A stretch of 64,000 bases of DNA. Source: an uncultured Myxococcales bacterium. Its GTDB lineage: Bacteria; Myxococcota_A; UBA9042. The position numbers and the translations under genes were made by a program. Of the stretch, positions 1-7,244 are shown in pieces (within the stretch, counting starts at the first letter, position 1; every line of letters begins with the position of its first letter). The notes below the pieces were generated by a model. It was given only the letters and a program-made list of their open reading frames with translations, did not search any database and was not told the DNA's origin. The DNA lies in contig CAJBNH010000048.1 of assembly GCA_903955385.1 (NCBI GenBank), positions 1 to 64,000 of the forward strand. Reading direction: 5' to 3'.

Positions 1-814
1 GCGTGTCGACGCAGCTGCCGGCCTTGCACTGCGCGTCGCTGTCACAGGGGCATCCGGTAGAGCCGGGGCCGCCCAGGCACATGTCGCACTTGTCGCCGTA
101 CAGCGCGGTGTCGGTGCAGGGCGCGCACATGTCGACGGGGTTGCCGTACTGCTTTCCGGCCGCCAGGTACTCGCCCTCGACCTTGCAGCCGAACGGGCAC
201 GAGAACGAGGTCGACGGGCAAACGCCCTTCCAATACTCGCAAGGAATCGCCGTCGCCTCCCCAACCGTCACGACACCGTTTTCGCACTTCTGGTAGCCGG
301 GAATGCAGTCGTAGTGACAGTTGGGGTCCACCACCTCGGTGTCGCTGACGTCGGGCACATCGTTGACTTCCGTGACTTCTTCGACCGCGGCATCGACTTC
401 CACGTTCGCCGCGTCGCCTTGGTCTCCGTCGGTCACGTCGGACACGTCCGCGCACTGCTGCTCTTGTCCTTCCTTCACCTTCAGGCCGTTGGTGCAGTTC
501 AGCTGGCTCTGGTAGCACGTGCAGCCGAACACCTTCAGCCCCGCCGACTGGCCGCACACCAGCAAATCCCCACCGAAACCGCACTCTTGCAGCAAGCCGC
601 CGGTGCCGCCGACCAGCAGTCCTTGGCACGCATGGCCCTGATACTTGGCGACGAAGGTCTCGACGTTGTCGCTCGTCAGCCCGGTCACGTCGAAGTCGGC
701 GCACGCGGTGATGGGGCCGGTCTGGACGTCGGGCGTCGTGCTGTCTTCGGCCTCGCAGGCGACCAGGGCGCAGGCGGTGATCAGCAGGGCGGGCAGGGTG
801 TTCCGGGGCTTCAT
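1..814 (-). CDS. Cys-rich lipoprotein, 3' part outside the window
   Basis: An open frame of 271 codons runs from ATG at 814 to the window edge without a stop, so the C-terminus is missing. The first 20 residues form a lipoprotein signal with lipobox LVAC (Cys20), so the product should be lipid-anchored. A Cys-rich domain follows (residues 37-125), then a Val/Asp/Glu/Ala-rich linker (about 128-160), then a second Cys-rich segment with pairs such as CPFGC and CAPCTD. This layout repeats in the lipoproteins starting at 20283, 27776 and 32377, and is common in Myxococcota surface proteins. The ribosome site is GAGGTG, 5 bases before the ATG. I do not recognise a specific function; an envelope or surface protein is inferred. 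Confidence 0.8.
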   Translation of the reverse strand, partial: MKPRNTLPALLITACALVACEAEDSTTPDVQTGPITACADFDVTGLTSDNVETFVAKYQGHACQGLLVGGTGGLLQECGFGGDLLVCGQSAGLKVFGCTCYQSQLNCTNGLKVKEGQEQQCADVSDVTDGDQGDAANVEVDAAVEEVTEVNDVPDVSDTEVVDPNCHYDCIPGYQKCENGVVTVGEATAIPCEYWKGVCPSTSFSCPFGCKVEGEYLAAGKQYGNPVDMCAPCTDTALYGDKCDMCLGGPGSTGCPCDSDAQCKAGSCVDT

Positions 815-857
815 GCGGCACCTCGTACGTGGGGGCGGAGCGGGGGCGACCGTGGGC

Positions 858-886
858 GAGATAGCGCCGCCGGGCGTGGCGGTCAA
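858..886 (-). promoter_or_regulatory. Sigma-70-like promoter of the lipoprotein gene
   Basis: TTGACC (886-881), 17-base spacer, TATCTC (863-858) on the minus strand. It would start transcription about 37 bases upstream of the ATG at 814. Pattern match only. Confidence 0.45.
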
Positions 887-973
887 GCTTCGGTGGGGCG
901 GAGAAGACCGAGGCGTGCCGGAACATGCGGGTCGACTGTTCTTGCGACTGCCCTGGGCCGACTCCCACCCGTG

Positions 974-1002
974 TTGCATTGACGCAGCGCGTGACGTATC
1001 GT
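974..1002 (+). promoter_or_regulatory. Possible promoter of the toxin-antitoxin pair
   Basis: TTGCAT, 17-base spacer, TATCGT, about 40 bases upstream of the antitoxin ATG at 1043. The -35 is weak, so this is only a candidate. Confidence 0.3.
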
Positions 1003-1042
1003 TGTGCGCACGGGTGTACGTCACCCCACACCGAGGCACGCC

Positions 1043-1288
1043 ATGCACACGAAACTGACCCTACGACTCGACGAGACCCTGATCGCTCGGGCCAAGGCAT
1101 GGTCCGATCAGCAGGGCATTTCTCTGTCACAAGCCGTGGCCGACCTGTTCTCGCAAATCTCCATCGCGGGGCCCGAGACGCAGACCGTGACGCCATGGAC
1201 ACGCCAGTTGGTTGGGGTGGCCGGTCCCCGCAGCGACGACGAGGTGCGCGAACTGGTCCGCCACCGCATCGGCCGAAAGCACAGCTAG
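1043..1288 (+). CDS. DUF6364-type ribbon-helix-helix antitoxin
   Basis: An 81-residue protein beginning MHTKLTLRLDETLIARAKAW, which is the pattern of DUF6364 antitoxins: a beta strand with alternating Thr/Leu followed by a helix (ribbon-helix-helix DNA binding). It is followed 14 bases later by a PIN-domain gene. In such pairs the antitoxin neutralises the nuclease and represses its own promoter through its N-terminal strand. The start at 1043 matches family N-termini; an in-frame upstream start (1004) would add an unsupported extension. It stands alone between unrelated genes, as a small mobile module would. The role is inferred from family and partner. Confidence 0.8.
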   Translation: MHTKLTLRLDETLIARAKAWSDQQGISLSQAVADLFSQISIAGPETQTVTPWTRQLVGVAGPRSDDEVRELVRHRIGRKHS

Positions 1289-1302
1289 CCGGCGGGGGCA
1301 CG

Positions 1303-1707
1303 ATGAAGCGAGTGCTGTACGACACCAACGTCCTGCTGGACGTCTTGCTGGCTCGCGAGCCGCACGTCGTCGAGTCCGCGCGGGCATTGGACGCTGTCGC
1401 GGCCGGTCGCGTGCACGGTTTCGTTTCCGCGCATGCCGTCACGACCGTCTTCTACGTCCTCGAACGCGACGTTGGAACCGCGCGGGCCAAGGCCGTGCTA
1501 GGTCAGTTGCTGGGCCGGCTGGTTGTCGCACCCGTGACGGATGCCACGGTGCGGGCGGCCCTTGCCGGACCGCTCGACGACTTCGAGGATGGCGTGACGC
1601 TTGCGGCCGGCCAGGAGATCGGGGCGGACGTGATCGTCACCCGCAACGGCAAGGATTTCGCCGGCGGGTCCATCGCGGCGGTTCACCCGGCATCACTGGT
1701 CGCCTGA
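1303..1707 (+). CDS. PIN-domain toxin (VapC-like ribonuclease)
   Basis: A 134-residue PIN domain: N-terminal VLYDTNVLLDVLL with acidic Asp7, Glu54 in the 'VLERD' helix, Asp93/Asp96 in DDFEDG, and 'VTRNGKDF' near the end. These are the acidic residues that bind the metal ions for RNA cleavage. It starts 14 bases after the DUF6364 antitoxin, and the first codons fit the PIN family. Such toxins usually cleave tRNA or rRNA when the antitoxin is lost; the target here cannot be read. The gene converges on the Ehr-type operon, with 36 bases between the stops. Confidence 0.85.
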   Translation: MKRVLYDTNVLLDVLLAREPHVVESARALDAVAAGRVHGFVSAHAVTTVFYVLERDVGTARAKAVLGQLLGRLVVAPVTDATVRAALAGPLDDFEDGVTLAAGQEIGADVIVTRNGKDFAGGSIAAVHPASLVA

Positions 1708-1743
1708 GCGCCCGCACGCGCCGGGGGATTGGCACGGCCCGAG

Positions 1744-2505
1744 TCACTCCTCTACCTTCCCAAGAACCCGCAAAATCCCATCCAAGATCGTCAAGGGATG
1801 CGGCGGACACCCGGGAATGAACAAGTCGACCTTCAGTGTCCCGCTGGCCCCATCGTGGCACTCGGCATGTCCCCGGTACGGCCCACCGGCAATCGCGCAC
1901 GCACCCACGGCAATCACGAACTTGGGCGCCGGCACCGCCTCGTAGGTCTTCTTCAATCCCAGCAGCATGTTCTCGGTCACCGGGCCAGTGATGAGCAACG
2001 CATCGGCATGTCTGGGCGACGCCACGAATTGCACCCCAAACCGCCCCAGGTCCCACGCCAGCGTGTTCAGCACGTTGCTGTCGGCCTCGCACGCGTTGCA
2101 GCCACCCGCACTGACCTGTCTGAGCTTCAGCGACCGCCCGAACCGCTTGTGGATCTCCTCGCTGTACGCCTTGGCGATGGTGGCGGGTCCGGGCTTGACG
2201 ATCAGGTCCTCGCGCCGTGCCCCGGCCAACCGATGCTCCTTGGTAAAATGCACGCCACCATGGGTACATGCGAGCTCGCACTGCCGGCAGAACAGGCACG
2301 CGCCGGTATCCAACTGCGGGCCGCCATCGACCACGGTCAACGCGCCCACCGGGCACGCGTCGGCACACTCGCCGCACTCGCGACAGCCGGACTTGTCGAG
2401 CACCGGGCGACCGACGAACCGGTCGGGCAACTCGGGCGCCGGGCCGTCCGGGTACCGCATCGTGCGGTGGCCCTGTTGCAGGCGGGCGATGAAGGCTTCG
2501 AACAT
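1744..2505 (-). CDS. hyfI: Ehr/hydrogenase-4-like small subunit fused to a 2[4Fe-4S] ferredoxin
   Basis: A 253-residue fusion. Residues 35-85 are an 8-Fe ferredoxin (C41, C44, C47, C51 and C70, C73, C76, C80), so the electron-wire subunit (HycB/HyfA-like) is joined to the NuoB/HyfI-like small subunit. The small-subunit part keeps ligands for the proximal [4Fe-4S] cluster: C136 and C139 in GGCNACE, C203 in GACAI, C233 in PGCPPHP. It would sit on the cytoplasmic face of the membrane arm and pass electrons to the large subunit. It is the last gene of the six-gene operon. The ATG at 2505 follows a good GAGGAAG site, but both lie in or next to a short inserted/duplicated segment; a 9-codon remnant of the original start survives at 2607 (see findings). 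Confidence 0.88.
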   Translation of the reverse strand: MFEAFIARLQQGHRTMRYPDGPAPELPDRFVGRPVLDKSGCRECGECADACPVGALTVVDGGPQLDTGACLFCRQCELACTHGGVHFTKEHRLAGARREDLIVKPGPATIAKAYSEEIHKRFGRSLKLRQVSAGGCNACEADSNVLNTLAWDLGRFGVQFVASPRHADALLITGPVTENMLLGLKKTYEAVPAPKFVIAVGACAIAGGPYRGHAECHDGASGTLKVDLFIPGCPPHPLTILDGILRVLGKVEE

Positions 2506-2610
2506 CCGGTCTTCCTCGCTGAGCCCACGAAGGTGGGCTTCTCAACTGATAGCCCGCCATTTCAATGGCGGGCGATTTCAATGGCGGGCGACAAAGGCTT
2601 CGAACATCCG
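2481..2610. repeat. 28-bp near-perfect duplication flanking a two-hairpin insert at the hyfG/hyfI junction
   Basis: Copy A (2481-2508) and copy B (2583-2610) match at 26 of 28 positions; both encode the hyfI start region on the minus strand. The 74 bases between hold two hairpins: a 7-bp stem with a GAAG loop (2522-2539) and a 10-bp inverted repeat with a 2-base centre (2552-2573). A 16-bp tandem repeat also occurs (2560-2575 and 2576-2591). Copy B reads M-F-E-A-F-V-A-R-H-stop, so it is a dead start; copy A is used. Two adjacent palindromes recall REP/BIME-type elements, but no second full copy is seen in the window. Confidence 0.75.
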
Positions 2611-2623
2611 AGTCGCTCCGTGG

Positions 2624-4144
2624 CTACAAATCGTGCCCACAATACGAAAGGTTGAAGCTCTTGTTGCACAGGGGGAAATCCGAGATGGCCTGCTCTCGCA
2701 GCGCACACGCCAGACCGAACCAGTTGTGCACCGATGGGTCTACGACCTGGTAGCAGGCGAAGTGGCCGGTTGCCTCGGTGCGTGCCACGTGGCAGACGGC
2801 GCCGCGCCATGCCTCGGTCAAGGACACGATCATCTCGTGCGGCCGCAGCCCGCCGGGTTCCAGCCACGTCAGACCGTCGCGCCACGGCGCCTGCAGCTCG
2901 CGCCGCACGAGGTCGAGCGACTTTTCGATCTCCAGTGCCCGCACTTTCGCCCGCGCCGCCACATCGCCGGTCGTCGCCGTGACGGGCACATAGGGCCGCA
3001 CCAGATGGGCACCCGTGGGAAAATCGGCCCGCACGTCGCGGGTCAGACCGGAAGCGCGGGCGGCGGGGCCCACCAGCCCAATCTCCGTCGCGAGCTCCTT
3101 GCTGATCACGCCCACGCTCTCAAAGCGCGCAAGGACCGACGCGGTCGACTGCAGCAAGTCCACGGCCTGCCTGACGTCCTTGGCATAGGCGTCCAGCACG
3201 TCCAGCACCTTGCGGATGCGCGCTTCGTCCAGGTCGTGGCGGGTGCCACCGGGGCGCAACAGGCCGCGGCCAAAGCGATTGCCGCAGATCAGCGCCGTCA
3301 GGTTCAGCACGTCGCCGCGCAGCCGACCGCAGAAGGCATCGGTCGGCTGAAAGCCCACGTCGCCGGACAGGGCGCCAAGATCGCCGGTGTGGCACGCCAA
3401 ACGCTCCAGTTCGAGGGCGATCTGGCGAATACGCACGGCGCGACCGGGCACCTCACCGCGCGAAAGCCCTTCGCTGGCTTGGGCATAGGCAAGGGCATGA
3501 CCGACCGACGTGTCGCCGGCCAGCGTCTCGATGTAGTGCTGCGTGCGCTTGTTCGGGCCGCCCACCAGCGCCTTGGTCACGCCACGGTGCTGGTAGCCCA
3601 GCGAGATCTCCAGATGGTGGACGGTCTCGCCGTGGCACTGGAAGCGAAAGTGGCCGGGCTCGATGACGCCCGCGTGCACGGGGCCGACGGCGACCTCGTG
3701 GATCTCCTCGCCCAGCATCGAAAAGAACGGCGATTGTCCGATCTTGCGCTCGACAGGCGTCAGGATGTCCGGGGCGTCCGTTCTGGCGGCTTGGAACCGC
3801 AGCGGCTTGAGCCACGGGTGTCCGACCGGACGAATGCGCCAGACCTCGGCAATGTCGCGCTCGAAGGCCTGCGCCTGAGGCAGTTCTGCCGTCAGCGAGG
3901 GGTACTTGTCGCGCACCACGGTCGAGGTGATCGCCAGCTCGTGCGCGGCATCATCGGCCAACACGGCGAACAGCTTGACCGATCCGTCGGGCTGGCCCTC
4001 GCCGTACAGCGCCGCGATCCAGGCGCCGTTGCGCACGGTCGAGACGACCTCGTCGTGGAATTCGCGCTCGCCCAGAACGGGGCAGTCCTTGACTTGAAAG
4101 GCGACCGCGTTGCGGACCCGGATGGTGCGTGCGACGGCCGTCAT
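2624..4144 (-). CDS. hyfG: Ehr-type large subunit (NuoCD/HyfG-like, lacks Ni-Fe ligands)
   Basis: 506 residues: an N-terminal NuoC/HycE-like domain (about 1-115), then a NuoD/hydrogenase-large-subunit fold (about 125-506) beginning with the family motif GPVHAGVIEPGHFRF (154-168). Catalytic group 4 hydrogenases have CGIC in the L1 motif and DPCxxC at the C-terminus. Here the L1 position reads TLAGDTSVGHALAY (207-220) and the C-terminus reads DPSVHNW ... DFPLCNKSFNLSYCGHDL, so no CxxC pair can hold Ni-Fe. This is the hallmark of energy-converting-hydrogenase-related (Ehr) complexes, whose substrate is unknown. The ATG overlaps the hyfF stop (ATGA), so the two are translationally coupled. Confidence 0.88.
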   Translation of the reverse strand: MTAVARTIRVRNAVAFQVKDCPVLGEREFHDEVVSTVRNGAWIAALYGEGQPDGSVKLFAVLADDAAHELAITSTVVRDKYPSLTAELPQAQAFERDIAEVWRIRPVGHPWLKPLRFQAARTDAPDILTPVERKIGQSPFFSMLGEEIHEVAVGPVHAGVIEPGHFRFQCHGETVHHLEISLGYQHRGVTKALVGGPNKRTQHYIETLAGDTSVGHALAYAQASEGLSRGEVPGRAVRIRQIALELERLACHTGDLGALSGDVGFQPTDAFCGRLRGDVLNLTALICGNRFGRGLLRPGGTRHDLDEARIRKVLDVLDAYAKDVRQAVDLLQSTASVLARFESVGVISKELATEIGLVGPAARASGLTRDVRADFPTGAHLVRPYVPVTATTGDVAARAKVRALEIEKSLDLVRRELQAPWRDGLTWLEPGGLRPHEMIVSLTEAWRGAVCHVARTEATGHFACYQVVDPSVHNWFGLACALREQAISDFPLCNKSFNLSYCGHDL

Positions 4145-5655
4145 CCCTTCGCCCCCAGCGCGGCAGCTGCCGCCTCGATCAGGTCCTGCAGCACCGGCGG
4201 CACATACAGGCCCAAGCCCAGCACCGCGGCGCCCAGCAGCATGGGCGGCACGATCGACCAGCGCGCCTCCCGACGACCGCCGGTGGTGGCGGACCAGCCG
4301 CCCGTCTCTTTCAAGCCCTTCAGACCCGCCGGGTGACCATACGCCATGCGAATGACGATGCGCGCCATGCCGACGAACACCACACCCAGCAACAGCAAAT
4401 ACAGCGCGGCGACCCACAGGCGACCCGCGTCGACGGCACCCTTGAGGATCATCAGCTCGCTTTGGAACACCCCGAACGGCGGCGTGCCCGTGATGGCCAG
4501 AAAGCCCGCGACCCACAGCACACCCGTCACCGGCAGCACCGACACCACACCGCGCACTTCGCGCGTCGACTTGGTGCGATACGCCGCCAGAATGTTGCCG
4601 GCCGCCAGGAACAGGGCGCCCTTGGTCAGCGAGTGGTTCACCGCGTGCAGCATCGAGCCCACGCCCGCCACGCCGCCAAGACCCACGCCCAGCGCCAGAA
4701 TGCCGACGTGCTCGACGCTGGAGTAGGCGAGCATCCGCTTGAAGTCGAGCTGGCCGACGATGAAGAACGCCGCCAGCGTCATCGACACGAGACCGAACAT
4801 CACCAGCAAGTCCTGACTGAAGGCGCCCAGACCGGCTGCGACCAACACGCCGTGCATCCTCAGGATCGCCAGGAACGCGCAGTTCAGCAGCGCCCCCGAC
4901 AGAAGGGCCGACACGACCGACGGCGCCTCGCTGTGCGCGTCCGGCAGCCAGGTGTGCAGCGGCGCGAGGCCCATCTTGGTGCCATAGCCGACCAGCACCA
5001 TCAGAAAACCGGCGCGCAGCCACGTCGGGTCCAGGTCGCGGGCGTGCTCGACCAGCTCGGGGAAGACGAGGTGCAGCGGGTGGCCCGCCTGAAATTTCGC
5101 CGTGGCCGCAGCCAGGAAGAAGTTGCCCAACAGCGCAAGACCGATGCCGACAGAGCAGATCAGCAAGTACTTCCAAGCAGCTTCCAGCGACCGGTGGTGG
5201 CGGTGAAAGTAGATCAGGGGCGCGGTCGTCAGCGTGGTGGCCTCGACCCCGACCCACAGCAGGCCGACGTGCTGTGCGACGGCCACCAGCGTCATGGTGC
5301 TGAGGAACAACAGCAGGCAACCGGTGAAGGTGGCCTCTGGGTAGTTCTTGAACAGAAAGCCTTCTTCGATGTCGGTGCGGTGGTGCTGGCCTTCCTCGCT
5401 GAGGTAGCCAATCGCGTACAGCGCACCCGCAAGGAACAGGGCGCTGGTGATGCCCAGGAACAGGATGCCGGCGGCGTCGAGCGCCAACCAGCCACCCATC
5501 GCGGAACAGTCGGGCGCCGTCAGCCAAGCCGTGATGACCAACGCGCTGTGGGCCGCCGTCGCCAGCACCAGCAGCGTGCGCCGCAGCCCGTCGGACCGCA
5601 GGAAGAATGCAACGAGTCCGGACAGCGCCGGCACCAGCAGCAGGGCCCAGATCAT
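4141..5655 (-). CDS. hyfF: Proton-pumping membrane subunit, NuoN/HyfF family
   Basis: 504 residues, almost entirely hydrophobic with about 14 predicted helices, matching antiporter-like subunits of complex I and hydrogenase-4. Visible channel residues are the Glu in 'LLWVGVEATTL', the Lys in 'GYGTKMGLAPLHTWLPDAH' and the Lys in 'NHSLTKGALF'. The helix that often carries another Lys reads SGALLNCAFLAI. It should translocate protons or sodium coupled to electron transfer in the peripheral arm. It overlaps hyfG by 4 bases and lies 6 bases after hyfE. Confidence 0.9.
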   Translation of the reverse strand: MIWALLLVPALSGLVAFFLRSDGLRRTLLVLATAAHSALVITAWLTAPDCSAMGGWLALDAAGILFLGITSALFLAGALYAIGYLSEEGQHHRTDIEEGFLFKNYPEATFTGCLLLFLSTMTLVAVAQHVGLLWVGVEATTLTTAPLIYFHRHHRSLEAAWKYLLICSVGIGLALLGNFFLAAATAKFQAGHPLHLVFPELVEHARDLDPTWLRAGFLMVLVGYGTKMGLAPLHTWLPDAHSEAPSVVSALLSGALLNCAFLAILRMHGVLVAAGLGAFSQDLLVMFGLVSMTLAAFFIVGQLDFKRMLAYSSVEHVGILALGVGLGGVAGVGSMLHAVNHSLTKGALFLAAGNILAAYRTKSTREVRGVVSVLPVTGVLWVAGFLAITGTPPFGVFQSELMILKGAVDAGRLWVAALYLLLLGVVFVGMARIVIRMAYGHPAGLKGLKETGGWSATTGGRREARWSIVPPMLLGAAVLGLGLYVPPVLQDLIEAAAAALGAKG

Positions 5656-5661
5656 GCGCGG

Positions 5662-6306
5662 TCAGTCCTTGAGCACCGAGAGCCGGTCGGTGTCGATGTG
5701 GTCGAACTCCCGGCTGATGTTGAAGATCGCAATCCCCATGACGAATACGCCCATGAACACGTCCAGCAGGATGCCCAGCTCGACCAGCACCGGCTCTTCG
5801 ACCGCAAGGGCCATGCCGAACGCGTAGATGCCGTTCTCCATCGCCAGATAGCCCAGCACCTGCATCACGGCCGTGCGCCGAGCGACGATCAGGAACAGGC
5901 CGACCAGAATCGTGAAGATCGCCACGGGGGTCATCAGCTGCGACTCGAACAAACCGGCCGGCGGCAACCGCTGGCCCAGGTATAGCGTCACGCCCAGCAG
6001 GCCCATCGTGATCAGCAGCGAGGTCGAGTAGCCGACGACGGGGTCCACCTCGCGCCGCAGCCCGACATCGCGCACCGCGCGCCGCAGCAGCCACGGAAAG
6101 ACGCCAGCTTTCAGGAACGTGGACCCGGCGGCCAGCAGTGCAGGGCGCCACGTCAGCGTGTTCCACTGCACCAGCACAGGCAGCAAACCGAGCAGCAGAC
6201 CCTGCACGGCGACGGTGCGCACGCAGGCGAACAGACGGCTGGACCCGACCAGACGCAGGTTGGTCAGGATCAGCAGCACCACGAGCGTATCCAACCAAGC
6301 TTGCAT
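5662..6306 (-). CDS. hyfE: Membrane subunit HyfE (NuoK-like C-terminus)
   Basis: 214 residues with about six helices. The C-terminal half (LGYLAMENGIYAFGMALAV, then ELGILLDVFMGVFVMGIAIF) carries the buried Glu residues typical of NuoK/MnhC-like subunits, which link the antiporter subunits to the quinone-side module in complex I relatives. HyfE homologues occur only in hydrogenase-4/Ehr-type complexes. Spacing is 6 bases on either side within the operon. Confidence 0.88.
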   Translation of the reverse strand: MQAWLDTLVVLLILTNLRLVGSSRLFACVRTVAVQGLLLGLLPVLVQWNTLTWRPALLAAGSTFLKAGVFPWLLRRAVRDVGLRREVDPVVGYSTSLLITMGLLGVTLYLGQRLPPAGLFESQLMTPVAIFTILVGLFLIVARRTAVMQVLGYLAMENGIYAFGMALAVEEPVLVELGILLDVFMGVFVMGIAIFNISREFDHIDTDRLSVLKD

Positions 6307-6312
6307 GCAGCG

Positions 6313-7227
6313 CTACCTCAGCACGAGCACGAGCGCTAGGCCCGAGAACACGACCGCCGCCACCAGAAACTGCGGAACCCGAGACAGCCGCAATCGCGCC
6401 ATCGTCGACTCGAGGATGCCGGTGACCACAGCAAGCGCGAACATGCCGGCCACGCCAGCCAGCAGGTCCAAGTACCAGAGGTCGGTCCGCACCGGCACCG
6501 CAATGCCGACCAGCAGCGCGCCCAGCACCCACAGCTTCAGCGCCGACGTGTACTCGACAAATGCGAGGTCCGGTCCGCTGTGGTCCAACACCATGACCTC
6601 ATGGATCATCGTGAGCTCGAGGTGGGTATTGGGGTCGTCAATCGGAAGGCGCGAATTCTCGGTCAGGAAGACGATCAGGAACGCCACGGCGACGAGCATC
6701 ACGGCCCCGGACGGCGCGATGACGAGGTCGAAGCTGATCTCGTCGTACATCGGGCTCAGCGACAGCTCGTGGGTCGTGCGCGCCATGGCCGCCAGACCCA
6801 ACAGCAACGCAGGTTCCGCCAGCGCCGAGAACTGGATTTCGCGGCTGGCGCCCATGCCCTCAAAGGCCGATCCAGTATCCAACGCTGCGAGTACATAGAA
6901 GAATCTCAGCAATCCCAGCAGAGCGGCAAACAGCACCAGGTCGCCTTGGAAGCGCATCAGCGCCGGCACGCCCCCCAGCGGCACCAGCGTCAAAGCCACC
7001 AGCACTGCCGCCAACCCGACCATCGGCCCGGCGCGAAACACCCAAGTGGTGGTGCGGCTGTAGACGGCGCCTTTGTTCAGCAGCCGAACGATGTCGTAGT
7101 ACGACTGCAGCAGCGGCGCACCCTTGCGACCGGACATCCAGGCCTTCACGCGGCGGATCACACCCAGCAGCAGCGGCGAGGCCACAAGTGCCGTGAGGAC
7201 GTGAAGAATGGGCGCGGCGACGGTCAT
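6313..7227 (-). CDS. hyfC: Membrane anchor subunit HyfC (NuoH family)
   Basis: 304 residues with about eight helices, the NuoH/HycD fold. The conserved amphipathic start 'GRKGAPLLQSYYDIVRLL' and the acidic cytoplasmic loop 'ENSRLPIDDPNTHLELTM' are both present; in complex I this loop lies next to the small subunit and the start of the proton path. The ATG at 7227 is preceded by GAGGAG at good spacing. It starts 17 bases after the hyfB stop. Confidence 0.9.
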   Translation of the reverse strand: MTVAAPILHVLTALVASPLLLGVIRRVKAWMSGRKGAPLLQSYYDIVRLLNKGAVYSRTTTWVFRAGPMVGLAAVLVALTLVPLGGVPALMRFQGDLVLFAALLGLLRFFYVLAALDTGSAFEGMGASREIQFSALAEPALLLGLAAMARTTHELSLSPMYDEISFDLVIAPSGAVMLVAVAFLIVFLTENSRLPIDDPNTHLELTMIHEVMVLDHSGPDLAFVEYTSALKLWVLGALLVGIAVPVRTDLWYLDLLAGVAGMFALAVVTGILESTMARLRLSRVPQFLVAAVVFSGLALVLVLR

Positions 7228-7244
7228 GCACTCCTCGGCAACGG

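Noticed and set aside
2624-6532. A 1302-codon open frame covering hyfG and genes upstream
   Set aside because: Only the part after 4144 has protein-family similarity; the rest is an antisense-free extension in the wrong frame of hyfF and hyfE, typical of GC-rich DNA.
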